Source: an uncultured Eubacteriales bacterium
GTDB lineage: Bacteria > Bacillota > Clostridia > Oscillospirales > Acutalibacteraceae
Assembly (NCBI GenBank): GCA_900540235.1
Contig: UQEY01000003.1
Location: 1 to 64,000, forward strand
Direction: 5' to 3'
Length of the DNA stretch: 64,000 nucleotides
Shown: in pieces, positions 44,096 to 52,269 of the stretch
How positions within the stretch are numbered: the first letter of the stretch is position 1
Layout of the letters: every line of letters begins with the position of its first letter
Made by a program: the position numbers and the translations under genes
Notes under the pieces: model-generated
Told to the model about the DNA's origin: nothing
What the model saw: the letters and a program-made list of their open reading frames with translations, nothing else
The model's database searches: none

Positions 44096-44968
44096 ATGAA
44101 ACAGAGAGTTATTACTGCCATATGTTTGCTTGCTGTTCTTGCAGTCGTTGTATGGCAAATAAATACACCGCTTTTGCTTATTGCCGTTGCCTTTCTTTCG
44201 GCGGTTGCAAGCGGAGAAATTATGAAATGTGCAAAGGTTGAAAACACATTTATCCGAGTTGTGGGTGTTATTTTTTCAGCCTGCTTCCAGCTTTTTGCAA
44301 GCGCAAAGGTGCTTGAACCTTGGGTAAGCTCAGCCACTTGGGGCAAGGTTATATCGGCAGTGCCTAATATTGTTTATATTATTGCTCTTTGCCTTGTTTT
44401 CTTCCTTGCAATGCTTAAAGATTATGCTTACACAACATTTGAGGATGTAAGCGTTTCGGTTTTTGCAAGCGTTTGCGTTCCTTTCGGCTTCAGTATTTTT
44501 ATCCGTTTGCGTGATATGTATGTTGACGAGCAGTTTGGTATTTACCTTATTTTCTATGCCCTTATTTGTGCTCTTGCAACCGATACCGGCGCTCAGCTTA
44601 CGGGTATGGCTTTCGGCAAACACAAAATGTCACCGAATATCTCGCCTAAAAAAACTGTAGAGGGTGCGTTTGGCGGTCTTGTTTTCAGTATGATTTTAAA
44701 CGGTGTTGCAATCACTCTTTATAATAAATTAGCAGTAAATGTAATTCCTCAAAATATGGCAACCCTTTTGCTTGCAATGTGCCTTCCAACTTCGTTTATG
44801 GGTATGATGGGTGACCTTTCGGCTTCTGTTTTGAAGCGTAACTTCGGCGTTAAAGACTTCGGCAAAATCTTTCCGGGTCACGGCGGCGTAATGGACAGAA
44901 TGGACTCATCTCTTTTCACTCTCCCCGTTACATATGCCATTGCCCTTATCGCAAGTAAAATATTTTAA
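44096..44968 (+). CDS. cdsA: Phosphatidate cytidylyltransferase
   Basis: 290 residues. ATG 44096 follows AAGGAGA by 7 nt. Multiple hydrophobic segments and the family signature near the C-terminus: 'VKDFGKIFPGHGGVMDRMDS'. 'TDTGAQLTGMAFGKHKM' is the central conserved stretch. It makes CDP-diacylglycerol from the phosphatidic acid produced by the PlsX-PlsY-PlsC route; membrane-integral. Confidence 0.95.
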   Translation: MKQRVITAICLLAVLAVVVWQINTPLLLIAVAFLSAVASGEIMKCAKVENTFIRVVGVIFSACFQLFASAKVLEPWVSSATWGKVISAVPNIVYIIALCLVFFLAMLKDYAYTTFEDVSVSVFASVCVPFGFSIFIRLRDMYVDEQFGIYLIFYALICALATDTGAQLTGMAFGKHKMSPNISPKKTVEGAFGGLVFSMILNGVAITLYNKLAVNVIPQNMATLLLAMCLPTSFMGMMGDLSASVLKRNFGVKDFGKIFPGHGGVMDRMDSSLFTLPVTYAIALIASKIF

Positions 44969-44991
44969 TCGATGAAATAGAAATAAACTGT

Positions 44992-45012
44992 AGGGCAGGG
45001 TTACTTCTGCCG
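44992..45012. repeat. Short GTAGGGCAG palindrome
   Basis: GGCAG (44994) and CTGCC (45007) around GGTTACTT, between cdsA and dxr. Same opening bases as the element at 43951. Confidence 0.5.
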
Positions 45013-45061
45013 AGCAGATAAAATGTTTAATGATTGACTTTAGGTCGGAAAGGCAAAACTT

Positions 45062-46207
45062 ATGAAAAAAATATCTCTTTTAGGCTCAACCGGTTCTATC
45101 GGTACTCAGAGCCTTGATGTGTGCGAAATGCACGGATATGATGTTAAATGTTTAACCGCTAATTCAAAAGTTGATGTTATGGAGCAGCAGATTAGAAAGT
45201 TTAAGCCTGATATGGTTTGTATGATGAATGAATCTGCTGCCAAAGAACTTAAAATAAAAATATCCGACACAAATACAAAAGTAGTTGCAGGTATGGACGG
45301 TCTTATTGAATGTGCAACTTATGATAAGGCTGACACAGTGCTAAACTCTGTAGTCGGTATGGTCGGTCTTCAGCCAACGCTTGAAGCTATTAAGGCTAAA
45401 AAGACTATTGCCCTTGCAAATAAAGAAACGCTTGTTGCAGGCGGCCATCTCGTTACTAACCTTGCAAAAGAAATGGGTGTTCAAATTCTTCCCGTTGACA
45501 GTGAACATTCGGCTATATTCCAGTCAATGCAGGGTATGCCGAATAAGAAAGCTGTTAAAAAGATTATTCTTACAGCTTCGGGCGGTCCGTTTTTCGGCAA
45601 AACATTAAAAGAACTTGAAAATGTAACTGCCGCCGACGCATTAAAACATCCTAATTGGGATATGGGCGCTAAAATTACCATTGATTCGGCTACTATGATG
45701 AATAAGGGTCTTGAATTTATTGAGGCTAAGTGGCTTTTTGATATGCCAAATGAAGATATTGAAATTGTAGTACATAGGGAAAGTGTGGTTCATTCGGCGA
45801 TTGTTTATCAGGATAATTCAATGATTGCTCAGCTTGGCGTACCCGATATGCGTATTCCTATTCAGTATGCGCTCACTTACCCTGAGCGCGAACCAAGCCC
45901 TGTTAAAGAACTTTCGCTTACAGATTATGGCAAGCTCACTTTCTTTGAACCTGATTATGACACATTTAAGTGTATCAATGTTTGCAAAGAGGCTATTGAG
46001 CTCGGCGGTCTTCATCCTGCTGCTGCAAACGGCGCAAATGAAGAAAGTGTAAAGCTTTTCTTAAACGGTAAAATTAAATTTACCGATATTGCATATCTTA
46101 ATAATGAAGCTATGAAAAATGCTCCTGAAAAAGAAAATTTCACTCTTGAAGATGTGCTTGAAACGGACGCAGCGGCAAGAAAATTTGTAATTGAGGCGAT
46201 TAAGTGA
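45062..46207 (+). CDS. dxr: 1-deoxy-D-xylulose 5-phosphate reductoisomerase
   Basis: 381 residues. NADPH-binding 'LLGSTGSIGTQSLDVCEMHG', 'ALANKETLVAGGHLV', substrate/metal motif 'ILPVDSEHSAIFQ', 'LTASGGPFFGKTLKEL' and 'HPNWDMGAKITIDSATMMNK'. It makes MEP, the first committed intermediate of the non-mevalonate isoprenoid route; IspG is three genes on. GTCGGAAAGG precedes the ATG. The stop overlaps rseP by 4 nt. Confidence 0.97.
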   Translation: MKKISLLGSTGSIGTQSLDVCEMHGYDVKCLTANSKVDVMEQQIRKFKPDMVCMMNESAAKELKIKISDTNTKVVAGMDGLIECATYDKADTVLNSVVGMVGLQPTLEAIKAKKTIALANKETLVAGGHLVTNLAKEMGVQILPVDSEHSAIFQSMQGMPNKKAVKKIILTASGGPFFGKTLKELENVTAADALKHPNWDMGAKITIDSATMMNKGLEFIEAKWLFDMPNEDIEIVVHRESVVHSAIVYQDNSMIAQLGVPDMRIPIQYALTYPEREPSPVKELSLTDYGKLTFFEPDYDTFKCINVCKEAIELGGLHPAAANGANEESVKLFLNGKIKFTDIAYLNNEAMKNAPEKENFTLEDVLETDAAARKFVIEAIK

Positions 46208-47244
46208 ACATAACATCAATTTGGAATACCGTTTATCCTATCGTAATAGCAATACTCTTTTTTGAACTTATTATTGTTATTCACGAATGGGGTCACTTTA
46301 TGGCGGCAAGGCTGATGAAAATTAAGGTTAATGAATTTTCAGTCGGTATGGGTCCCAAAGTTTTTCAACATAAAGGCAAAAAGACCACATATACTCTTCG
46401 TCTTTTACTCTTTGGCGGCTACTGCTCAATGGAGGGCGAGGATGAGGACAGCGATGATGAAAACGCTTTTGTCAACAAAAAGGTTTGGCAAAGGATATTT
46501 GTTGTCGTTGCCGGCGCTTTGATGAACCTTGTTTTGGGTCTTGTTATTATGCTTATTCTTGTTTCATCCCAAAATCTCGTAGGCACTTGCGAGGTTGCTA
46601 AGTTTGACGATAATGCAATCAGTTCGTCTTACGGTTTGCAGGTCGGCGATAAAATCAAGAGTATTGACGGTATGCGTGTTTATACTACCAATGATGTTAC
46701 AACGGGATTTTCAAGGTGCAACAGCAAAAATGTCAATCTTGTTGTTGAGCGTGACGGCAAAGATGTTCCGCTTAAAGTTCAGTTTAATACGGAAGAATAT
46801 GAGGGTCACGAATATACGGTTATGGACTTTTGGCTCAAGGGCGTTAAAAAAACTCCGTCAAATGTTATTAAGCAAACTGGCAAGGAATTTGTTTCATATG
46901 CAAGAATGGTATTTCTCTCCGTTCACGATTTGCTTGTCGGCAGGTACGGTATTTCCGATATGAGCGGTCCGGTCGGCGCTGTATCGGTAGTTTCAACCGC
47001 AGTTAAAACTTCTGCATATTCAATGCTTCGCATTATGGCTCTTTTAACTATTAATGTAGGTTTGTTTAATTTGTTTCCTATTCCTGCTCTTGACGGTTGG
47101 AGGTTGTTTGTCCTTATTGCAGAGGGTGTTACCCGCAAAAAGCTCCCGTCAAAGGCTGAATATCTTATCAATGCTGTGGGTCTTGCACTTCTTCTATTAT
47201 TGATGTGCTTTGTAACTTTCAGCGATATAACAAAACTTTTTTAA
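46204..47244 (+). CDS. rseP: RIP zinc metalloprotease, site-2 protease family
   Basis: 346 residues, starting with GTG at 46204 overlapping the dxr stop. Zinc motif HExxH in 'IIVIHEWGHFMAARL'; 'GMGPKVFQHKGKKTTY'; a PDZ domain at residues ~120-200 ('GLQVGDKIKSIDGMRVY'); and the third zinc ligand in 'FPIPALDGWRLFVLI'. The family usually has LDGG; here the second Gly is Trp. It cleaves membrane-embedded anti-sigma factors or signal-peptide remnants. Four hydrophobic segments. Confidence 0.94.
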   Translation: MNITSIWNTVYPIVIAILFFELIIVIHEWGHFMAARLMKIKVNEFSVGMGPKVFQHKGKKTTYTLRLLLFGGYCSMEGEDEDSDDENAFVNKKVWQRIFVVVAGALMNLVLGLVIMLILVSSQNLVGTCEVAKFDDNAISSSYGLQVGDKIKSIDGMRVYTTNDVTTGFSRCNSKNVNLVVERDGKDVPLKVQFNTEEYEGHEYTVMDFWLKGVKKTPSNVIKQTGKEFVSYARMVFLSVHDLLVGRYGISDMSGPVGAVSVVSTAVKTSAYSMLRIMALLTINVGLFNLFPIPALDGWRLFVLIAEGVTRKKLPSKAEYLINAVGLALLLLLMCFVTFSDITKLF

Positions 47245-47263
47245 ATGATATATGGTGATTACT

Positions 47264-48313
47264 ATGGAAAGAAGAAAAAGTAAAAAAATAAAACTCGGCA
47301 ATACTTTCATCGGCGGTGACGCTCCTGTTTTGGTTCAAAGTATGCTTAATATTCCTGCAAGTAATATCAACGGCTCGGTTGAGCAGGCTAAGGAACTTGC
47401 AGCGGCAGGTTGCCAGGTTATTCGTTTTGCAATTCCGAACGAGCAGGCGCTTGACCTTATTGAACCGATTAAAGAGGCTGTTGATGTTCCTCTTGTTGCC
47501 GATATTCATTTTGATTATAAGCTTGCTTTGGGTGCGGCTGAAAGAGGTATTGACAAAATCAGAATTAACCCGGGCAATATCGGCGACGATTCCAGAGTTA
47601 AGGCAGTTGCCGATATTTGCAAGCAGAAGAATATTCCTATTCGTATCGGTGTTAATTCAGGCTCTCTTGAAAAGCATATTCTTGCAAAGTACGGTTCTCC
47701 TACTCCTGAGGCTATGGTTGAATCTGCGCTTTATCACGCAAGGCTTCTTGAGAAGTTCGATTTTGATGATATTGTTATTTCCATCAAATCGTCGAATGTT
47801 GAAACTATGATTAAATCGTATGAACTTGCGGCTCAAGCTTGCGATTATCCGCTTCACCTCGGTGTAACGGAAGCCGGTACAGAGCGTATGGGCATTATTA
47901 AATCTGCCGTCGGTATCGGTTCGCTTCTTACCCACGGTATCGGCGATACAATTCGTGTCAGCCTTACCGATGCACCTGTTAAAGAAGTTTTTGCCGCATT
48001 TGATATTTTAAAAGCAATCGGGCTTAAAAATGACAGTCCGTATCTTATTTCCTGTCCTACTTGCGGCAGAACGAAAATTGACCTTGTAGGTCTTGCAAAG
48101 CAAGTTGAAGAAAGGCTCAAAGATTGTAAAAAGCCGATAAAGGTTGCTGTTATGGGCTGCATTGTTAACGGACCGGGTGAAGCTAAGGAAGCCGATATCG
48201 GCATTGCAGGCGGCGACGGTTGCGGTCTTATATTTAAAAAAGGCGAAATTCTTCGTAAAGTTGACGAAAAAGATTTGCTTGACGAGTTAATGAAGGAAAT
48301 TGATAAATTATAA
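47264..48313 (+). CDS. ispG: (E)-4-hydroxy-3-methylbut-2-enyl-diphosphate synthase
   Basis: 349 residues from ATG 47264 (GGTGA 5 nt upstream); an in-frame ATG at 47252 has no ribosome site. 'DAPVLVQSMLNIPASNINGS', 'DKIRINPGNIGDD', 'GVTEAGTERMGIIKSAVGIG' and the 4Fe-4S ligands in 'ISCPTCGRTKIDL' and 'VMGCIVNGPGEAKEAD'. It catalyses the penultimate MEP-pathway step. The stop overlaps polC by 1 nt. Confidence 0.97.
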   Translation: MERRKSKKIKLGNTFIGGDAPVLVQSMLNIPASNINGSVEQAKELAAAGCQVIRFAIPNEQALDLIEPIKEAVDVPLVADIHFDYKLALGAAERGIDKIRINPGNIGDDSRVKAVADICKQKNIPIRIGVNSGSLEKHILAKYGSPTPEAMVESALYHARLLEKFDFDDIVISIKSSNVETMIKSYELAAQACDYPLHLGVTEAGTERMGIIKSAVGIGSLLTHGIGDTIRVSLTDAPVKEVFAAFDILKAIGLKNDSPYLISCPTCGRTKIDLVGLAKQVEERLKDCKKPIKVAVMGCIVNGPGEAKEADIGIAGGDGCGLIFKKGEILRKVDEKDLLDELMKEIDKL

Positions 48314-51300
48314 TGAATAGATTTTCAGACTATTTTTCAAATTATATTGACAGTACCACAATTACATATATAGGAAACGGCGAGATTATTTCTTTTACCG
48401 TTTCAAGGGAAAAGCGAGAGCTAAGCGTAGGCTTATCGCTTCAAAGCTTTGTTGACTGCGGCGTTATCGATTCTGCTCAAAAGCAAATTGCCTCGGCTAT
48501 GGAACTTAAAAAAGTTCATTTAAAGCCGAAATTTCCGAAAAGTATGTTTTCGCTCGATTTGATGCCAAAGGTGTTTGACTATGTTAAACACGAAGTTCCT
48601 GCGGCTAACGGCTTTTTTGACGATGCCGAAGCTGAACTTGAGGAGCGTACACTTACCGTTTGCTTAAAAAAAGGCGGCAAGGAAGTGCTTGAATCTCAAA
48701 AGGTTGACCGTGCAATTTCAAATAAAATTTATGAACTTTTTGATATTGATTATGTTGTAAACTTTCTTGAAGTTCAGGCTTTTGATATGGAAAAAGCCGT
48801 TAAGCAAGCGGTTGAAGAACGCAGAGCGATTGAACAGCAGAAGAAGGAAGAAGAGGAAAAGAATGTTTCCCACGAACTTTGGGATGAACTTCCTGTTTTT
48901 AAAGACACTTTAAAGAAAATTCACGGCAAAACTATTCACGAAAAGCCGAAAAATATTGCTGATGTTTCAACCGAAGACGGTTATGTTACTGTTTGGGGTG
49001 ATGTGTTAAAAACGGAAGTTCGTGAAACTAAGCGTGGAACAAGCAAAATTTTTGATTTTGACATTACCGACTATACATCTTCAATCACGGTTAAGATGTT
49101 TGACGATAAAAGGGTTATTGACCCGCTTGTTGAAAAGATTAATGAAGCAGGCACGCTTGTTATCAGCGGCGGCTATCAGTTTGACACTTTTTCAAACCAA
49201 TATGTCCTTCGCCCTTATGCCATAGCAAGTATTAAAAAAGCTGAAAAGATGGATGAAGAACCTGAAAAGAGAATTGAACTTCATCTCCATACTTCCTTGT
49301 CTGAAATGGACGGCATTTCTTCACCCACTTCTCTTGTTAAGCAGGCAATTAAGTGGGGTCACGAAGCGATTGCCGTTACCGACCACGGTGTTGTACAGGC
49401 TTTGCCTGAAGCGTATGCCGCAGCAGGAAAGGGCAGCAAAATTAAGCTTATTTTGGGTATGGAGGGATACCTTGTTGACGATGAAAAGTATCCCGACTTC
49501 CTTAATATGAAAACTAACGCATATAAGCGTCACCATATAATTTTCCTTGTTAAGGAAGATACATCTATGGATGAATCTATTCCTAAAGAGGAAAGAAAGT
49601 ACGGCAGGAAAAATCTTTATGAAATGATTTCTGCCTCAAATGTGAAATATTTCAAAAAGCGTCCGCTTATTCCGAAATCGCTTATTGCCAAAAAGCGTGC
49701 GGGTATAATTATCGGTTCGGCTTGTGAACAGGGTGAAGTTTATCAAGCAATTCTTAACGGCGCAAGCGATGAAGAACTTGAAAAGATTGCCTCCTTTTAT
49801 GATTACCTTGAAATTCAGCCGAACGGCAACAACGAATTTATGCTTAGGACAAGCGATCAGGAATATATAACAAATAAGCGTGGCGAGGAAAAGAAGAATG
49901 TTTACTGGCGAGTAAACACAGAAGAAGATTTAATCAATATTAATAAAAAGATTATTGCCGTTGCCGACAAACTCGGCAAGCTTACCGTTGCAACGGGAGA
50001 TGTCCATTTCCTCAGCGAGCACGATGCTAAGTTTCGTGCTATCATTATGGCTTCAAAAGGCTTTGATGACGCCGATAATCAAGCGCCGCTTTACTTTAAA
50101 ACAACGAGGGAAATGCTCGACGATTTTGCTTGGGCAGGCGACAGAGCGAGGGAATTTGTTATTGACAATCCTAAAAAGATTGCCGACAGTATTATGGATA
50201 ATATTCCTCCAATCCCTCCGGGAACTTTCCAACCTCACATTGACGGCGCTAACGAGGAGCTTACTGAAAAATGTTGGTCAAGGGCTAAGGAACTTTACGG
50301 TGACCCCGTTCCCGAATATGTTGCAAACAGGCTTCAGCGTGAGCTTGATTCAATTATAGGTCACGGCTTCGGCGTGCTTTATGTTATCGCCAAAAGACTT
50401 GTTGAGGAGAGCGAGAGAAACGGCTATTTGGTTGGTTCCCGTGGTTCCGTCGGTTCTTCTTTTGCCGCTCATATGGGCGGTATATCCGAGGTTAACCCGC
50501 TTGCACCTCACTATTATTGTACCAAGTGTAAGCACTCCGAATTTATACTTGACGGCTCTGTCGGTTCCGGTTTTGACTTGCCTAAAAAAGATTGCCCAAA
50601 CTGCGGTATTCCTATGAAGCGTGACGGTCACGAAATTCCGTTTGAAACATTCCTTGGTTTCGACGGTGATAAGGAGCCTGATATCGACCTTAACTTTTCG
50701 GGCGAATATCAGTCCAGGTCGCACAGATTTACCGAGGAACTTTTCGGTAAGGAATATGTGTTTAAGGCAGGTACTATGGCTACCGTTGCAGACAAAACAG
50801 CTTACGGCTATGTTATGAAGTATCTTGATGAGCGTGGTATTCAAAATGTAACTCCGAGAGCGGAGATTGACAGGCTTACAGTCGGCTGTACCGGTATTAA
50901 GCGTACCACGGGTCAGCATCCCGGCGGTATGGTTGTTGTGCCGGATAAATATACGGTTGAAGATTTTACACCTATTCAGTATCCGTCAAACGACGAATCA
51001 AAGGGTACATATACTACTCACTTCGACTTTAAAAATTCGCTTCACGATACCCTTCTTAAACTTGATGAGCTTGGTCACGATAACCCTACTCTTTACAAGT
51101 ATCTTGAAGATTCAACGGGTATTCCTGTTATGGATGTTGACTTGTCCGACCCACTATTGTACCAACTTATCACTTCAACCGAGCCTATCGGTGTTTCGCC
51201 GGAGGATATAGATTGCCAAACCGGTACGCTTGCCATTCCTGAAATGGGTACGCCGTTTGTTATCGGTATGCTTCTTGAAGCTAAACCTAAAACTTTTGCC

Positions 51301-52155
51301 GATTTGCTCCAAATTTCAGGTCTTTCCCACGGTACTGATGTATGGCTCGGCAATGCGCAGGAACTTATTCAAAACGGCATTTGCACAATTTCCGAAGTTA
51401 TCGGTTGTCGTGACGATATTATGACCTATCTGCTTCATAAAGCGGAAAATTATGAAAAAACAACAGGTAAAGAGTCGCCGCTTAAAAAGAAAGACTGTTT
51501 CAAAATTATGGAATATACCCGTAAGGGTAAAGCTCCAAAGGAACTTCCGCCATATGAGGAAGCGATGAAAACAGTCGGTGTTGAACAGTGGTATATTGAT
51601 TCCTGCTATAAGATTAAATATATGTTCCCTAAGGCTCATGCGGCGGCTTATGTTATTGCGGCTTTGCGTCTTGCTTGGTACAAAATTCATAAACCCATCA
51701 ATTTCTATTCTGCATACTTTACCGTTCGTGGCGGCGCTATTGACGCAGTTGCGGCAGTGCAGGGCAAAGCGGCAGTAAAGAAAAAGATGGAGGAAATTAA
51801 GCTCAAGGGTAACGATAAAACGGCTAAGGATGAAAGTACATATATTGTTTTGCAAATTGTTATTGAAATGCTTGCAAGGGGTATTGAATTTTTACCGGTT
51901 GATATTTATAAGTCTGACGCAAGAATTTATCAAATTGAGGACGGCAAAATCAGGCTTCCTTTCGGCGCTATCGACGGTATCGGTGAAAATGCGGCTATTG
52001 CACTTGCAAATGCACGAAATGACGGCGGCGGTGACTTCCTTTCTTATGACGATTTGATGGCGAGAGCAGGCGTCGGCAAGAGCGTTTGCGAAGCACTTAA
52101 AAATGCGGGCGCACTCGGTGATATGCCTGAATCTAACCAAATTTCGCTGTTTTAG
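48313..52155 (+). CDS. polC: DNA polymerase III alpha subunit, PolC type, without exonuclease domain
   Basis: 1280 residues, about 150 shorter than the ~1430 usual for PolC. N-terminal domain 1-~190; OB fold ~205-315 ('VTVWGDVLKTEVRETKRGT'); PHP domain from H324 ('HLHTSLSEMDGISSPTSLVK', 'AVTDHGVVQALPEA'); then the polymerase with catalytic Asp 790 and 792 in 'FDGDKEPDIDLNFSGEYQS' and an HhH region near the C-terminus. In B. subtilis PolC a DEDDh exonuclease ('FDVETTG' type) interrupts the PHP domain. Here 'GMEGYLVDDEKYPDFLN' runs straight on to 'RHHIIFLVKEDTSMD', with no exonuclease motif anywhere. The frame is unbroken, so this is not a frameshift. Proofreading would need a separate protein. 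Confidence 0.95.
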   Translation: MNRFSDYFSNYIDSTTITYIGNGEIISFTVSREKRELSVGLSLQSFVDCGVIDSAQKQIASAMELKKVHLKPKFPKSMFSLDLMPKVFDYVKHEVPAANGFFDDAEAELEERTLTVCLKKGGKEVLESQKVDRAISNKIYELFDIDYVVNFLEVQAFDMEKAVKQAVEERRAIEQQKKEEEEKNVSHELWDELPVFKDTLKKIHGKTIHEKPKNIADVSTEDGYVTVWGDVLKTEVRETKRGTSKIFDFDITDYTSSITVKMFDDKRVIDPLVEKINEAGTLVISGGYQFDTFSNQYVLRPYAIASIKKAEKMDEEPEKRIELHLHTSLSEMDGISSPTSLVKQAIKWGHEAIAVTDHGVVQALPEAYAAAGKGSKIKLILGMEGYLVDDEKYPDFLNMKTNAYKRHHIIFLVKEDTSMDESIPKEERKYGRKNLYEMISASNVKYFKKRPLIPKSLIAKKRAGIIIGSACEQGEVYQAILNGASDEELEKIASFYDYLEIQPNGNNEFMLRTSDQEYITNKRGEEKKNVYWRVNTEEDLININKKIIAVADKLGKLTVATGDVHFLSEHDAKFRAIIMASKGFDDADNQAPLYFKTTREMLDDFAWAGDRAREFVIDNPKKIADSIMDNIPPIPPGTFQPHIDGANEELTEKCWSRAKELYGDPVPEYVANRLQRELDSIIGHGFGVLYVIAKRLVEESERNGYLVGSRGSVGSSFAAHMGGISEVNPLAPHYYCTKCKHSEFILDGSVGSGFDLPKKDCPNCGIPMKRDGHEIPFETFLGFDGDKEPDIDLNFSGEYQSRSHRFTEELFGKEYVFKAGTMATVADKTAYGYVMKYLDERGIQNVTPRAEIDRLTVGCTGIKRTTGQHPGGMVVVPDKYTVEDFTPIQYPSNDESKGTYTTHFDFKNSLHDTLLKLDELGHDNPTLYKYLEDSTGIPVMDVDLSDPLLYQLITSTEPIGVSPEDIDCQTGTLAIPEMGTPFVIGMLLEAKPKTFADLLQISGLSHGTDVWLGNAQELIQNGICTISEVIGCRDDIMTYLLHKAENYEKTTGKESPLKKKDCFKIMEYTRKGKAPKELPPYEEAMKTVGVEQWYIDSCYKIKYMFPKAHAAAYVIAALRLAWYKIHKPINFYSAYFTVRGGAIDAVAAVQGKAAVKKKMEEIKLKGNDKTAKDESTYIVLQIVIEMLARGIEFLPVDIYKSDARIYQIEDGKIRLPFGAIDGIGENAAIALANARNDGGGDFLSYDDLMARAGVGKSVCEALKNAGALGDMPESNQISLF

Positions 52156-52198
52156 CCGCTTTATTTAAATTAAAATTATAAAAAATGCTGAAATAATC

Positions 52199-52227
52199 TT
52201 GACATTGATGTTGTAGTATGTTAGCAT
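52199..52227 (+). promoter_or_regulatory. Predicted promoter of the his operon
   Basis: TTGACA (52199-52204), 17 nt, TAGCAT (52222-52227). The -35 is perfect and the -10 weak. The palindrome at 52214-52231 overlaps the -10. The leader (~35 nt) is too short for a T-box or attenuator. Confidence 0.6.
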
Positions 52228-52231
52228 ATTA
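52214..52231. promoter_or_regulatory. Candidate his operon operator
   Basis: TAGTATG-TTAG-CATATTA: 7-bp arms with one mismatch, overlapping the promoter -10. A repressor bound here would block transcription. Firmicutes are thought to regulate his genes with a TrpR-like protein (YerC/HisR) that recognises a similar palindrome; that link is from memory and unverified. Confidence 0.5.
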
Positions 52232-52269
52232 CCACTCTACTACGCTAAAGTGACAGGAGATTTATTGTT

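Noticed and set aside
48313..52155. Frameshift or assembly error as the reason for the missing PolC exonuclease
   Set aside because: The reading frame is unbroken across the site, both PHP halves read normally, and no leftover exonuclease sequence is visible in other frames.
52156..52269. T-box or His-codon attenuator before the his operon
   Set aside because: The gap is 114 nt and the predicted leader ~35 nt, too short, with no leader peptide or terminator hairpin.
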